This document shows positions 34,904-44,055 of a stretch of 64,000 bases of DNA, one piece after another. The notes beneath the pieces were generated by a model. It saw only the letters and a list, made by a program, of their open reading frames with translations. It was not told the DNA's origin and ran no database searches. The position numbers and the translations under genes were made by a program. The stretch is from Paenibacillus sp. OK003 (lineage in GTDB: Bacteria; Bacillota; Bacilli; Paenibacillales; Paenibacillaceae): the NCBI RefSeq assembly GCF_900109515.1, contig NZ_FOBD01000005.1:62001-126000 (forward strand), written 5' to 3'. Within the stretch, counting starts at the first letter, position 1, and each line of letters begins with the position of its first letter.

Positions 34904-37900
34904 ATGAAACAAGGTATATATGAACAGCTTATCAACACTATCACCAGGCAAGACATTTCGGCGCTGGACCCGGATGTGTATAACATTGGGACCGAGAAGT
35001 TGGATGCAGAGGAAGCGCGCAAGCTGCTGTCCACGTATTTGGCGGCGGTGACCCGGCGAGCGCTCAAGATTGTACGGGAACAGACGGAAGATAAGACGGC
35101 AGTATTGGCGCAGATTCGAACGTGTAATGAGATTATTGCTACCTTGAAAGGCACGCTTGGGGAAGAAGAGTACAACGAATTGCAACTGGATGAGCAGGGG
35201 GAAGTGCTGACCCATGTGTATTCCAAACTGAACAGCATTCGTGCGGTCCGGGATACCAAGATCGTTCGTCCAGATACGCCAATCTCCCAAAGCTCTTTGT
35301 TCACAGGTGCGAAGTCCGAGCCGAGCATGTTACTGGAGTTGCAAAAGGAGATCGTGACCGCCGATCGGATCGACTGGTTGGTGTCATTTATCAAATTCAG
35401 CGGGCTTCGCCTGCTGCTGGAACAGCTCCAGCAATTTACGGCTAGCGGAGGCAAGCTGAGGATCATCACGACGACTTATATGGAAGCAACCGACCTCAAG
35501 GCCATTACTGAACTTAGCAAACTGCCTAACACGGAAATCCAGATTTCGTATGATACCAAAGTGACTCGGCTGCACGCCAAAACGTACATTTTCCACCGCG
35601 ATACTGGATTCACCACAGCCTATGTTGGCTCTTCCAACCTATCCAACCCGGCGCTGACCAGTGGTATGGAGTGGAACCTCAAGGTGACGGAGAAGGATTC
35701 ACTCGATGTGCTGCGCAAGATTGAAGCGACCTTCGAGAGCTACTGGAATGACCGTGAATTCACGCGGTATGTGGCTGAGGAGGAAGGCCATGAGGCAAAG
35801 TTGAAGGCGGCTCTGAATCGTAAAAAAGATCAATCTAACCACTTTCACCTCGACATTCAGCCTTACGATTATCAAAAAGAAGTGCTGGAACAGCTGGACG
35901 CCGAGCGTACGCTGTATGGACGAACCCGCAACCTGATCGTCGCCGCCACAGGTGTTGGCAAAACGGTCATCTCTGCCTTTGACTACAAGCTTTTTCGTAC
36001 AAGCCATGCGGGAGCAAAGCTTCTTTTTGTCGCCCATCGGGAAGAAATCTTGAAGCAAAGCCGGGACACGTTCCGGTATATCCTGAAGGATATGAACTTT
36101 GGCGAGCTGCATGTCGGGAATCACCGAGCAGAGGCGCTGGACCACTTGTTTGTTAGCATTCAGAGCCTTAACGCTATGAAGCTGACGGAGATCACCAGTC
36201 CAGACTATTACGATTACATTATTGTGGATGAATTCCATCATGCGGCTGCTCCTTCATACCAGAAGCTGTTATCCCATTACGAACCGAAGATTTTGCTGGG
36301 ACTCACAGCGACCCCGGAACGGATGGATGGCAAAGACATTACCGCCTACTTCGATCATACGATTGCCGCCGAGATCCGTCTTACCGATGCCATTGACCGG
36401 AAGCTGCTGAGTCCTTTTCAATATTTTGGCGTTACCGATACTGTCGATCTATCCCAGGTGAAATGGTCGCGTAAAGGCTACGACCTGAATGAACTGGAGA
36501 AGCTCTATACCCATAACAAAATCCGTGCCAACCAGATCATCCAAAGTCTGAACAAATACGTAACCGATCTGGACGATGTAAAGGGGCTTGGTTTCTGCGT
36601 AGGGGTGGATCATGCGATGTATATGGCAAAAATATTTAACGAAGTCGGCATTCCATCCATAGCCCTGCATGGCGGGTCGAGCGAACAGGAACGTCATTCT
36701 GCGAAAGGACAGCTGGTGAACGGGGAACTGCGCATGATCTTTGTCGTGGATCTGTACAATGAGGGCGTGGATATCCCTGAGGTGAACACCATTCTGTTCC
36801 TGCGTCCTACCGAAAGTCTGACCGTATTTCTGCAACAGTTAGGACGTGGACTACGGATGGCGGATGGCAAAGAGTGCCTGACCGTGCTCGACTTCATCGG
36901 ACAAGCTCATCAGGAATACAGGTTCCAGGATAAATTCCGCGCCCTGATTGGCGCTACCAAACATTCCATCTCGCACTACGTCGAGAACGGCTTTTCAAAT
37001 CTACCTCGCGGCACGTTCATTCAATTGGAAAAACAAGCGAAGGAATACGTCATGCGCAACCTCAAGCAGATGAGTCGTAATCGCAGAGCGTTGATCCAGA
37101 AGCTGCAAACGTTCCAGCAAGACACTGGACTGCCGCTGACCTTGGCTCATTTTGTAGAGCACCATGGGATGACACTATATGAATTGTATGGTGGACGTAC
37201 GGGGAAAAGGTATTTCCGGGGTATGCTGGCCGAAGCCGGATTAACAGCGCCGATTGAGGGCGAGCAGGAGGAATATATCCGCAGAATGCCATCTGTGCTG
37301 ACGATCAACTCCAGAAGCTGGCTGACGTTCCTGATCGACTTTATTGAAAAAGGCAAAGAACCAAAGAACGCGGATGAACAGCGCATGTTGATTATGTTCT
37401 ATTACACTTTCCACCGGGCAGCGCCTGAGAAACTAGGGTTGATCAGCATCGAAGAGGGTTTGCAGTGTGTGCTGTCTAGTGAGGCATTCCGAGCAGAGCT
37501 TGTGGATATTTTCAAATATAATCTGGCTCATCTGCGATTTGTGGATAAAAGCAATTCGTTCCCGTACACTTGTCCACTGGATATCCACTGTATGTACTCC
37601 ATCGATCAAGTGCTTGCCGCCTTTGGCTACTGGAACGCTGAGCAATCACCCGCCTTCCGTGAAGGGGTGAAGTATTTTGCAGACGAACAGACGGATATCT
37701 TCTTCATTACATTGAACAAATCGGACAAAGATTTCTCTCCATCTACGCTGTATGAGGATTATGCGATCAACGAGCGTTTATTCCACTGGCAGACACAGAG
37801 CCGGGTGTCGGAGCATACGGCTACTGCGCAGCGATATATTCATCATCGAGAGACAGGCAACCGGATCGCGCTGTTCGTACGAGAGTATAAGGAGGAGCAT

Positions 37901-38041
37901 GGCTATACGTCTCCATTTGTTTTCTTGGGGGAAGCCGATTATGTGAGTCATGAAGGGAACAAACCGATGAGCTTTGTATGGCGACTGCGGGAAGAGATGC
38001 CTGCGAAGATGGTGGCAGTGGCGAATAAATGTATTATGTAG
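34904..38041 (+). CDS. PLD-nuclease/helicase fusion with DUF3427-type C terminus
   Basis: The 1045-residue protein has a phospholipase-D-type nuclease domain (HAK at 224-226 in TRLHAKTYIF, then VGSSNLSNPA). A superfamily 2 helicase follows, with Walker A ATGVGKT (348-354), DEFHH (442-446), GLTATPERMDG and QQLGRGLRM. The long C-terminal part is as in DUF3427 proteins. It should bind and unwind DNA and probably cut it. Its base composition is like the core genes and unlike the A+T-rich genes after it. It shares its PLD-helicase layout with the protein at 50679-53114. Defence against foreign DNA is inferred from context and family. Confidence 0.82.
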   Translation: MKQGIYEQLINTITRQDISALDPDVYNIGTEKLDAEEARKLLSTYLAAVTRRALKIVREQTEDKTAVLAQIRTCNEIIATLKGTLGEEEYNELQLDEQGEVLTHVYSKLNSIRAVRDTKIVRPDTPISQSSLFTGAKSEPSMLLELQKEIVTADRIDWLVSFIKFSGLRLLLEQLQQFTASGGKLRIITTTYMEATDLKAITELSKLPNTEIQISYDTKVTRLHAKTYIFHRDTGFTTAYVGSSNLSNPALTSGMEWNLKVTEKDSLDVLRKIEATFESYWNDREFTRYVAEEEGHEAKLKAALNRKKDQSNHFHLDIQPYDYQKEVLEQLDAERTLYGRTRNLIVAATGVGKTVISAFDYKLFRTSHAGAKLLFVAHREEILKQSRDTFRYILKDMNFGELHVGNHRAEALDHLFVSIQSLNAMKLTEITSPDYYDYIIVDEFHHAAAPSYQKLLSHYEPKILLGLTATPERMDGKDITAYFDHTIAAEIRLTDAIDRKLLSPFQYFGVTDTVDLSQVKWSRKGYDLNELEKLYTHNKIRANQIIQSLNKYVTDLDDVKGLGFCVGVDHAMYMAKIFNEVGIPSIALHGGSSEQERHSAKGQLVNGELRMIFVVDLYNEGVDIPEVNTILFLRPTESLTVFLQQLGRGLRMADGKECLTVLDFIGQAHQEYRFQDKFRALIGATKHSISHYVENGFSNLPRGTFIQLEKQAKEYVMRNLKQMSRNRRALIQKLQTFQQDTGLPLTLAHFVEHHGMTLYELYGGRTGKRYFRGMLAEAGLTAPIEGEQEEYIRRMPSVLTINSRSWLTFLIDFIEKGKEPKNADEQRMLIMFYYTFHRAAPEKLGLISIEEGLQCVLSSEAFRAELVDIFKYNLAHLRFVDKSNSFPYTCPLDIHCMYSIDQVLAAFGYWNAEQSPAFREGVKYFADEQTDIFFITLNKSDKDFSPSTLYEDYAINERLFHWQTQSRVSEHTATAQRYIHHRETGNRIALFVREYKEEHGYTSPFVFLGEADYVSHEGNKPMSFVWRLREEMPAKMVAVANKCIM

Positions 38042-38055
38042 ATTGAAATCATTGG

Positions 38056-38082
38056 ACCTGCTATGTAAAGCAGGTTTTTTTG
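38056..38082 (+). terminator. Terminator after the PLD-helicase
   Basis: ACCTGCT and AGCAGGT form the stem, followed by seven T residues. Confidence 0.8.
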
Positions 38083-38201
38083 TTTAATTATGTATTTAAT
38101 TGTGGAATTAAGTGGATCTTTATTGGATAATGATTCTATAAGCCTATTTTTATAATGTGAAATAATCAATTTGAACTACTTATTTTAGAAGGAGTGACCT
38201 T

Positions 38202-40769
38202 ATGACTTTGAATAGGGAGTATATAGATAAGACTGATTCAAAATTTTGGCGTGAGATTGGGGTCAAATTTGATGCTTTTAATGAACTCACTGATGCTAGA
38301 TTAGATAACGAATTATTAGTGATTCTGAGCACGTTAAGTTTAGAGGCTTTAATTGAGCTTGGTACGCTTTTCAAAATAGATAATGAGTTAAATGGAAAGG
38401 GTGAAATTCAAGATTCTTTTAAATCTCTTACTAAAGAACAGAAGTTGCAAATATTATTATGCCGAGATTTTCAGTTGAGAAAAAAGAAAACATTAAGAAA
38501 CTTTTATAATGATAGATTGCAAAAGGCGGAAACTAAATTCGTTCATACCATTTCTCAAGTTCTTCATTTGTTTTATGAGAGTCAGACTAATCTTATTGAA
38601 GTTTTAGCGTGGTATTTATGGGACAACAAAGGATCAGATGAACAATTTACAATGAGTGAAAAGATAACAATGGAGCAAGCTCTCAAGATACCTAGAGAGG
38701 GGAAGGATAAATTAGTTAATTCACTTTATAAGAAAACTGGTCGGAAAAATAATTACAAGGTTCATTCTTACGCAACGCTACGGAATGAAAATTTGTTAGT
38801 AGTTCTGTATAGGCAAATAAATGATGCACCAAGACCAGATTTTGAGGAAGCTATTCGGAACAAAGAAGTGGCACCAGTTCTATTTACGATTAATATTTCA
38901 GATGGGACTATTCAGGTTAAATCAAGTACTAAGTTAGAAAAGGAAGCAATAAAAGAGTTTGTGTCAGATGTATTTGATTGTAAATTAACATTGGTTTCCA
39001 GTGATTTGTTTACTGAGTATAGCCCTGAGAAGATTAAGGCAGCGTTAATTCACGGTACTCCTGTTTCTGATGCTGGTTCTATCCTAAAGATTCATAAAAT
39101 TAGTTTTCGAGGGAGTCAATTGAAGAATTCTCCTAATTTGACGTTAGCTTTAAAAAATATCGAAATATGGCCTTCTGTAGAGCATGCTTATGAAAAAGGG
39201 ATAATTGAGATGGAAAGCTTGAAAGACATTTCTTCTCTGCATCTAACTTATGGTGATGTTAATAGAACGATTAGAACCGTAATGAAAGATGACGGGAATA
39301 TCATTTTTTTAATGGATGATAGCGGAATTGCTAATCATACAAAATTGTCAATCGATATAGAATTCAAGAATAGATTTGGCTTTCCACTTAACACGGTAAT
39401 CTCTAATGAGAAATTTGACGATGGAAAAGTAGATAAAGTGGATTTGATCATGAGTAAGATCAGTACAGATGATTTTTATACGGATGAAACCAAACAGTTA
39501 TACAGGCATCTTATAGATGAAAATATTTTAAATTCAATCAACAGAAGAGAGATTTCATGTGGTACTTGTGGGTATAAAGAGGTTTTTGAACAATCGAGTA
39601 GTATCCCAACAGTATGTCCTGAGGAATGTGGGACTGCTTTGAAAGAAAAAATGTTTGAGAACTATTCTGTCAATAAGAAAGAGGTCTACAGTTATATAAA
39701 GAGGACTTTGAAATCTTTAACTGATTGGAGTGTACTTCAAGATAGCGAACTCAGTCTTTATGACGAAAAATATAAGTTTATAAACCTTTCTAATCAAACG
39801 AGCAATAAGAAGCTCCAAGTGATTGTTGCAGAAAATAGTTTACCTAGTCGGGTCATTCGTAGAATCGAAAAAATGCTTACTCCTACTATGATTATATTTA
39901 TAGGGGAACAAGAAAAAAATATCGAAAATTATAATACTAATTGCATTTATCCAGTAACATTTGGTAATATATATATAAAACAGGAACGTGAGTTCTCATT
40001 TTTAGTTGATAAAATTCACGATTTGTTAGATCGTAGAACAAAGACTTTTCTATCTGATGCTGCAAATAAAGCCCTTGAATCTATTATGAAGACAGCAGGA
40101 ACAGTTGATATCGACAAAAAATATAAGGATAAAGAGTTTGAAGATGATGTATTTGCTATCTTTAAAGATATGTTCTCAAACTGTGAGAAATGGGGAAAAG
40201 AGATGAGTGGAAAGGCGGTTCCAGAAGGGATTTTTGCAATGTCTTGGACGAGAACCAATGGTAATAATACCGATGTTGAAAGTTATGTTTTCTCCTACGA
40301 TTGTAAACTAACTAAAAAAGAGAAGGGCTACGATTTAGGGAAGGATGAGCAAAGAAAAGCGCTAGATTATGTTGTAGATTTAAATAGAAATAGTTTTGTT
40401 AATCGTTTTAGTAGAAGAAATCAGCTATCAGCTCATATTTTTATTTCTAATAGATTTGACGAAAATAATTTTAGCACTATGCAAGAGCATTTTTATAAAA
40501 TGCTAGGTAATGACTATGACACAAGACCTATCTTTTTAGATTCAGAAACGCTTGTGCACATGTATAATCTGTATTTAGAAAATTTTGAAGTAATACGTGA
40601 TTCACCTAATGTTTTTAAAAAGAATCTGTTTAAACTGTTTACTTCTGAAGGTTGTCAGTTAACGGTAGATGATATAAACAAAAGTTTTAATATAATATTA
40701 AAAAGAGAACAGGCTGAAATTAATGTTTTGTCAACGGATCTAGTAAGAGAGGAAATTTTAGATATCTAA
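38202..40769 (+). CDS. Large protein of unknown family with zinc ribbon and candidate PD-(D/E)XK nuclease
   Basis: The 855-residue protein is A+T-rich in its DNA and helical at the N terminus (1-200). A four-Cys ribbon is visible (Cys453, 456, 472, 476; CX2C-X15-CX3C). Near the C terminus an acidic helix (FEDDVFAIFKDMF) is followed by Pro674-Glu675 and, 24 residues on, Asp700-Cys-Lys702 in a strand (YVFSYDCK). Then comes ALDYVVDLNR, the order expected of a PD-(D/E)XK nuclease. GAAGGAGTGACC precedes the ATG. It heads an operon with a 153-residue protein (19-base gap) and an Mrr-like nuclease. A restriction-type role is likely from site and context, but no named family is recognised. Confidence 0.7.
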   Translation: MTLNREYIDKTDSKFWREIGVKFDAFNELTDARLDNELLVILSTLSLEALIELGTLFKIDNELNGKGEIQDSFKSLTKEQKLQILLCRDFQLRKKKTLRNFYNDRLQKAETKFVHTISQVLHLFYESQTNLIEVLAWYLWDNKGSDEQFTMSEKITMEQALKIPREGKDKLVNSLYKKTGRKNNYKVHSYATLRNENLLVVLYRQINDAPRPDFEEAIRNKEVAPVLFTINISDGTIQVKSSTKLEKEAIKEFVSDVFDCKLTLVSSDLFTEYSPEKIKAALIHGTPVSDAGSILKIHKISFRGSQLKNSPNLTLALKNIEIWPSVEHAYEKGIIEMESLKDISSLHLTYGDVNRTIRTVMKDDGNIIFLMDDSGIANHTKLSIDIEFKNRFGFPLNTVISNEKFDDGKVDKVDLIMSKISTDDFYTDETKQLYRHLIDENILNSINRREISCGTCGYKEVFEQSSSIPTVCPEECGTALKEKMFENYSVNKKEVYSYIKRTLKSLTDWSVLQDSELSLYDEKYKFINLSNQTSNKKLQVIVAENSLPSRVIRRIEKMLTPTMIIFIGEQEKNIENYNTNCIYPVTFGNIYIKQEREFSFLVDKIHDLLDRRTKTFLSDAANKALESIMKTAGTVDIDKKYKDKEFEDDVFAIFKDMFSNCEKWGKEMSGKAVPEGIFAMSWTRTNGNNTDVESYVFSYDCKLTKKEKGYDLGKDEQRKALDYVVDLNRNSFVNRFSRRNQLSAHIFISNRFDENNFSTMQEHFYKMLGNDYDTRPIFLDSETLVHMYNLYLENFEVIRDSPNVFKKNLFKLFTSEGCQLTVDDINKSFNIILKREQAEINVLSTDLVREEILDI

Positions 40770-40788
40770 GATTGCGAGGGAGGAGCTT

Positions 40789-41250
40789 ATGTTTAATAGG
40801 GGTTACTCCGAATCATTAAATACAGTTGAAAATAGTGCAGTCAGCTCTTATGTTGATATTTTTATGAATGATCTAAAGAGAAATATTTTAAGTTTATATA
40901 ACCCTGAGTTTGAAATCTTTAAATATGATACTTATTATAGTTATGTATTTCACGATGCAAATATAATTATTTTAGAAAATAATAGTGGTAATATTACAAA
41001 TATAAGCATTACTAATTATAATGATTTCATACCTATAATATTATTTGAGAACTTCAAAGAATTAAAAAATTTGCCAGTCAGACTAGAGCGATTAAAAAAA
41101 CTTGGACATGAGAGATTTAGAAATGAAATTAAAGACAATTTGATGTATCAAAGGATACAGCAAAACGAAAAAACCTGCACAGCGTTATGGTTAGATTATG
41201 GAATAGAATTTGTGATAGGTGATTCACTACAGTTACTTCAGAAGGAGTAG
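40789..41250 (+). CDS. Unknown 153-residue protein in the nuclease operon
   Basis: The product is soluble, rich in Asn, Ile and Tyr, with no signal or membrane segment and no motif I can name. GGGAGGAGC precedes the ATG. It lies 19 bases after the 855-residue protein and 11 bases before the Mrr-like gene, so it is probably a partner of one of them. Its strand-rich middle (SYVFHDANIIILENNSGN) suggests a small alpha/beta fold. Confidence 0.7.
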   Translation: MFNRGYSESLNTVENSAVSSYVDIFMNDLKRNILSLYNPEFEIFKYDTYYSYVFHDANIIILENNSGNITNISITNYNDFIPIILFENFKELKNLPVRLERLKKLGHERFRNEIKDNLMYQRIQQNEKTCTALWLDYGIEFVIGDSLQLLQKE

Positions 41251-41261
41251 AAACAACATAC

Positions 41262-41996
41262 ATGAATTCAATAATAATTTTTATTGTAGGAATATTCTGT
41301 CTAGCAGTTATTGCGGGGGTATTACAACCTTCTAAAAAGAAAAAAACTAGAAGATCTAAAAGAACTAAGAATCCAGCTATCAAGAAATCTGCGAATACTG
41401 GATTTAATCGCTCATCCTCTACGTGCAGAACTGACGAAGTAATTCTAACCTTGCCACTAGATAAAATGACGGGAGCAGAGTTCGAGCGACTACTGACACT
41501 ATATTTTAGAGACAATGGGTACACGGTAAAAGAAGTTGGTGTTGGAGGTAGAGATGGTGGAGTAGATTTGGTTATCACCGATAAGCGTGGCGAAAAAACA
41601 GCGGTACAGGCAAAATGTTATGCGGATCATAACAAGGTTCAGGTGATGACTGTTCGTGAGCTGGTAGGTGCGAAAAGGAATCATGACTGTATTTTGTCTC
41701 TGATCGTGACGACATCTGATCTTACGGGTCCAGCAAGAAAAGAAGCTGATCAATTCAAAGTGGATTATTGGCACGGTGGTTTAGTAGACAGCAAGCTACG
41801 CAGTTGGGGGAAATGGACGCCTTCCAATAGAAAAGTAAAAACTACTACGACCAAGAAAGAACGATCTTTATCTAAAACCGTATCTAATATCAAGTGCAGT
41901 TGTGGTGCTGCAATGGTTAAACGTAAGAATAAAGCTGGGGCGGAATTTTTGGGATGTAGCAGCTACCCTACTTGTAGAAAAACGAAAGCTATCTGA
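41262..41996 (+). CDS. Membrane-anchored Mrr-like restriction endonuclease with zinc finger
   Basis: The 244-residue protein has an N-terminal membrane helix (about 4-21) and a basic linker. The Mrr-type nuclease domain (about 65-170) carries the active-site set GRDGGVDLVI (Asp102) and VQAKCY (Gln116, Lys118). The C-terminal topoisomerase-like zinc finger has four Cys (CSCG, then GCSSYPTC). Mrr nucleases cut modified or foreign DNA. The membrane anchor suggests action at the point of DNA entry, which is inference. It is last in the operon and ends at a strong terminator. Confidence 0.85.
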   Translation: MNSIIIFIVGIFCLAVIAGVLQPSKKKKTRRSKRTKNPAIKKSANTGFNRSSSTCRTDEVILTLPLDKMTGAEFERLLTLYFRDNGYTVKEVGVGGRDGGVDLVITDKRGEKTAVQAKCYADHNKVQVMTVRELVGAKRNHDCILSLIVTTSDLTGPARKEADQFKVDYWHGGLVDSKLRSWGKWTPSNRKVKTTTTKKERSLSKTVSNIKCSCGAAMVKRKNKAGAEFLGCSSYPTCRKTKAI

Positions 41997-42022
41997 GTGA
42001 CTTCACTAAAATGACGGAGAAA

Positions 42023-42065
42023 ACAAAGGCAAGGCAGCTTGTAAGCTGCCTTGCCTTTGTTTTTA
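42023..42065. terminator. Strong bidirectional terminator
   Basis: A perfect 18-base stem (ACAAAGGCAAGGCAGCTT and its complement) with a GT loop and T runs lies between the convergent Mrr-like and XRE genes. Confidence 0.9.
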
Positions 42066-42076
42066 TATGTTCAAGA

Positions 42077-42418
42077 TCACTTTAATATTTCCCGTATCAC
42101 ATTTTTGGTTAGTTGAATACTGTCAGGGGAGGCGTCTCTCAACATGGCTACAATCTCCTGTATAACTACTTCTGACTCTGTGAAATGAAATTCCTCGTCT
42201 ACATAAGCGAAAAGCTGTATTAAGTTTACTTCAAGTGACTCAGCGATCTTCGCCAAGTTCACCAAAGAAACATTCTTTTCTCCACGTTCGATCTGTCCTA
42301 TGTATGAAAAATGAAATCCGCCTTTTTCTCCGAGGGATTCCTGTGAATACCCTCTTTCTTTGCGTAGTGCGCGAATTCTGGCTCCGACCAGCTTCAGAAC
42401 TTCTCTGTCCTCGTTCAT
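42077..42418 (-). CDS. XRE-family helix-turn-helix regulator
   Basis: The 113-residue protein has an N-terminal Cro/CI-type domain (about 10-65; LRKERGYSQESLGEKGGFHF, then GQIERGEKNVSLVNLAKIA) and a short C-terminal helix pair. The start is ATG 42418 with AGAGGTG before it; longer forms have no ribosome site. It is divergent from the HEPN gene. XRE regulators often control restriction or toxin genes, so control of the neighbouring island is possible. Confidence 0.85.
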   Translation of the reverse strand: MNEDREVLKLVGARIRALRKERGYSQESLGEKGGFHFSYIGQIERGEKNVSLVNLAKIAESLEVNLIQLFAYVDEEFHFTESEVVIQEIVAMLRDASPDSIQLTKNVIREILK

Positions 42419-42524
42419 GGTATTCACCTCTCTATGTTCAAAAGTGTAGACAAGTTTCCTCAAGGTAAACACCAAACAAAGAATACAAATAATTTATTTG
42501 ATTACTATATGTATCATTTTATTG

Positions 42525-42530
42525 TATAAT
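42525..42530 (+). promoter_or_regulatory. Likely -10 of the HEPN gene
   Basis: A perfect TATAAT lies 30 bases before the HEPN start. The -35 is weak. Confidence 0.4.
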
Positions 42531-42559
42531 AATGGTATTAACTCTTTGGAGGGATGGCA

Positions 42560-43066
42560 ATGGCAAGAAATTGGTCCAAAACCGAAGCGCATTGTAATCA
42601 CCAAGTAGATTCTACCCCACGTTTGCAATACCATGATAACTCCACACAACCAAGGTCTAAACATACTCCTGCTTACCACATGCTACATACTACAATCATG
42701 GAATATCATCAACATGCTAATTATCATCTCAAACTTGCCGCCATCATGAGTAATCATAATCAGTTTAAAGCCTGCCTGATTCTATGTGATTGGGCTCTAT
42801 CCTCCATGATCAAGGCGTTATATAGTTATAAGTATCATTCAACACATCTACCGAAGGAGCTTACTATGAATGATATTTTACCTTTGGTACACACTGATAC
42901 TGAATCTGGATTGGACATTGCTTTGTTCATTGGTACTATTCAACATATATCCTCCGTAGAGGAGTTTGACCAGGATCAGACACAAAAGCCAAACAATATC
43001 GAGAAGCTACTTCAACGAACAGAAGAAATATTAAAGGAGATAGAGAGTCGATTAAACTTAGCATAG
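42560..43066 (+). CDS. HEPN-domain protein
   Basis: The 168-residue protein has a His/Asn-rich N terminus and a HEPN-like four-helix domain (about 45-165; FKACLILCDWALSSMIKALY is the family's core helix). The RX4-6H motif of HEPN ribonucleases is not seen, so a binding or nucleotidyl-transfer-partner role is more likely than RNA cutting. The start is ATG 42560, with TTTGGAGGG at seven bases; another ATG two codons earlier abuts that site. No partner nucleotidyltransferase lies next to it. Confidence 0.7.
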   Translation: MARNWSKTEAHCNHQVDSTPRLQYHDNSTQPRSKHTPAYHMLHTTIMEYHQHANYHLKLAAIMSNHNQFKACLILCDWALSSMIKALYSYKYHSTHLPKELTMNDILPLVHTDTESGLDIALFIGTIQHISSVEEFDQDQTQKPNNIEKLLQRTEEILKEIESRLNLA

Positions 43067-43254
43067 TCTGATATCTAATGTTGGTGTAAGATGTTGAAGC
43101 GGTTCTTTCAGACAAAATAGGTACTAGGTGAGTAGATGTACTTAAATAAAGTATTACAGATTCACATATGGTAGACAGCAGTTGGAAGTAAACTGAATGT
43201 TATTTTCTGGAGTAGGAGCGACTCTTTTGGCACAGTTTGCTTTCGTTATGCTGA

Positions 43255-43473
43255 GCGTATATACAATATGTCCGACTAGGGTCAATACAAGGAAATTTTG
43301 AAATTTTGTATAGGAATACAACTAAACTTTTTATCGAAAATGAATTGTTATTTCATGTAACAGACAGATGGTGGAGTGATTTTAAAGATATACCGATATG
43401 ATTAAAAGTTGATGATTTAGACGGAAGTCTTATAGGTCTAATTCGAAAAGCTATTCAAAAGATTGTTAGCTGA
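43255..43473 (+). pseudogene. Remnant of an immunity-like gene
   Basis: An open frame without start codon encodes IQGNFEILYRNTTKLFIENE and then ELLFHVTDRWWSDFKDIPI. A single TGA at 43399-43401 interrupts it, after which it continues as LKVDDLDGSLIGLIRKAIQK to a stop at 43473. The composition and WWSDF-type signature resemble small immunity proteins. It has lost its start and has one nonsense codon, so it is inactive. Confidence 0.5.
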
Positions 43474-44055
43474 GGATTGTAATGAGTCATCAAAAGAAGG
43501 GATATATAAATTTTTGAGGTTTTGCAAGGCTAACTCAGTAATTCAGTAACATGAAATTTCCAAGCGAAAGTCCATGTCTACTCCTATTCGAGTGGTTGTG
43601 GGCTGTTTTTTTATCTTTCGAAGCAATTCACCGCTTTGCAAAATGGTATAATAGTAGAAAGTTGCTGCTCATCCATTCAAAGGGCAACTATTTAGTTGCG
43701 TAATTCCACAGTCAGTGAGTGGAGGCGCTTAGTCAATTGATATGCACAACAATAATATCGTGAGAGAAGCAATCTTAGTGGCTTGGAGTGGATAAAGTGA
43801 GTGTGTCTTAGCCGTGGATTTGTTTAGGTAAGGGTACTGTTGTTCTAAGTGCAACTTGTTAGAACCTCGTAACATAGATTTGGGGTGGATTCCCATTTGC
43901 CAAAAAATGGATATTGGTAATTATCGGTAAAGCTTATTTTACTTTTAAAAAAGCAGCACTCTTTAGCTAAGAAGCAAGTCCAAATTTAAGAGGAACTTTA
44001 ATTAGAAATATTGAATTAATTAGACCTACAACAATAGACAAGTGAGGACTTTAAC
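43474..44055. other. Gene-free stretch before the type I R-M operon
   Basis: No gene is seen over 580 bases. A TATAAT at 43647-43652 within GCAAAATGGTATAATAG nearly repeats the promoter at 50300-50305. A small hairpin (GCAACT/AGTTGC near 43686) follows. The rest is unstructured to the eye and could be a long HsdM leader or a non-coding RNA. Confidence 0.4.
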
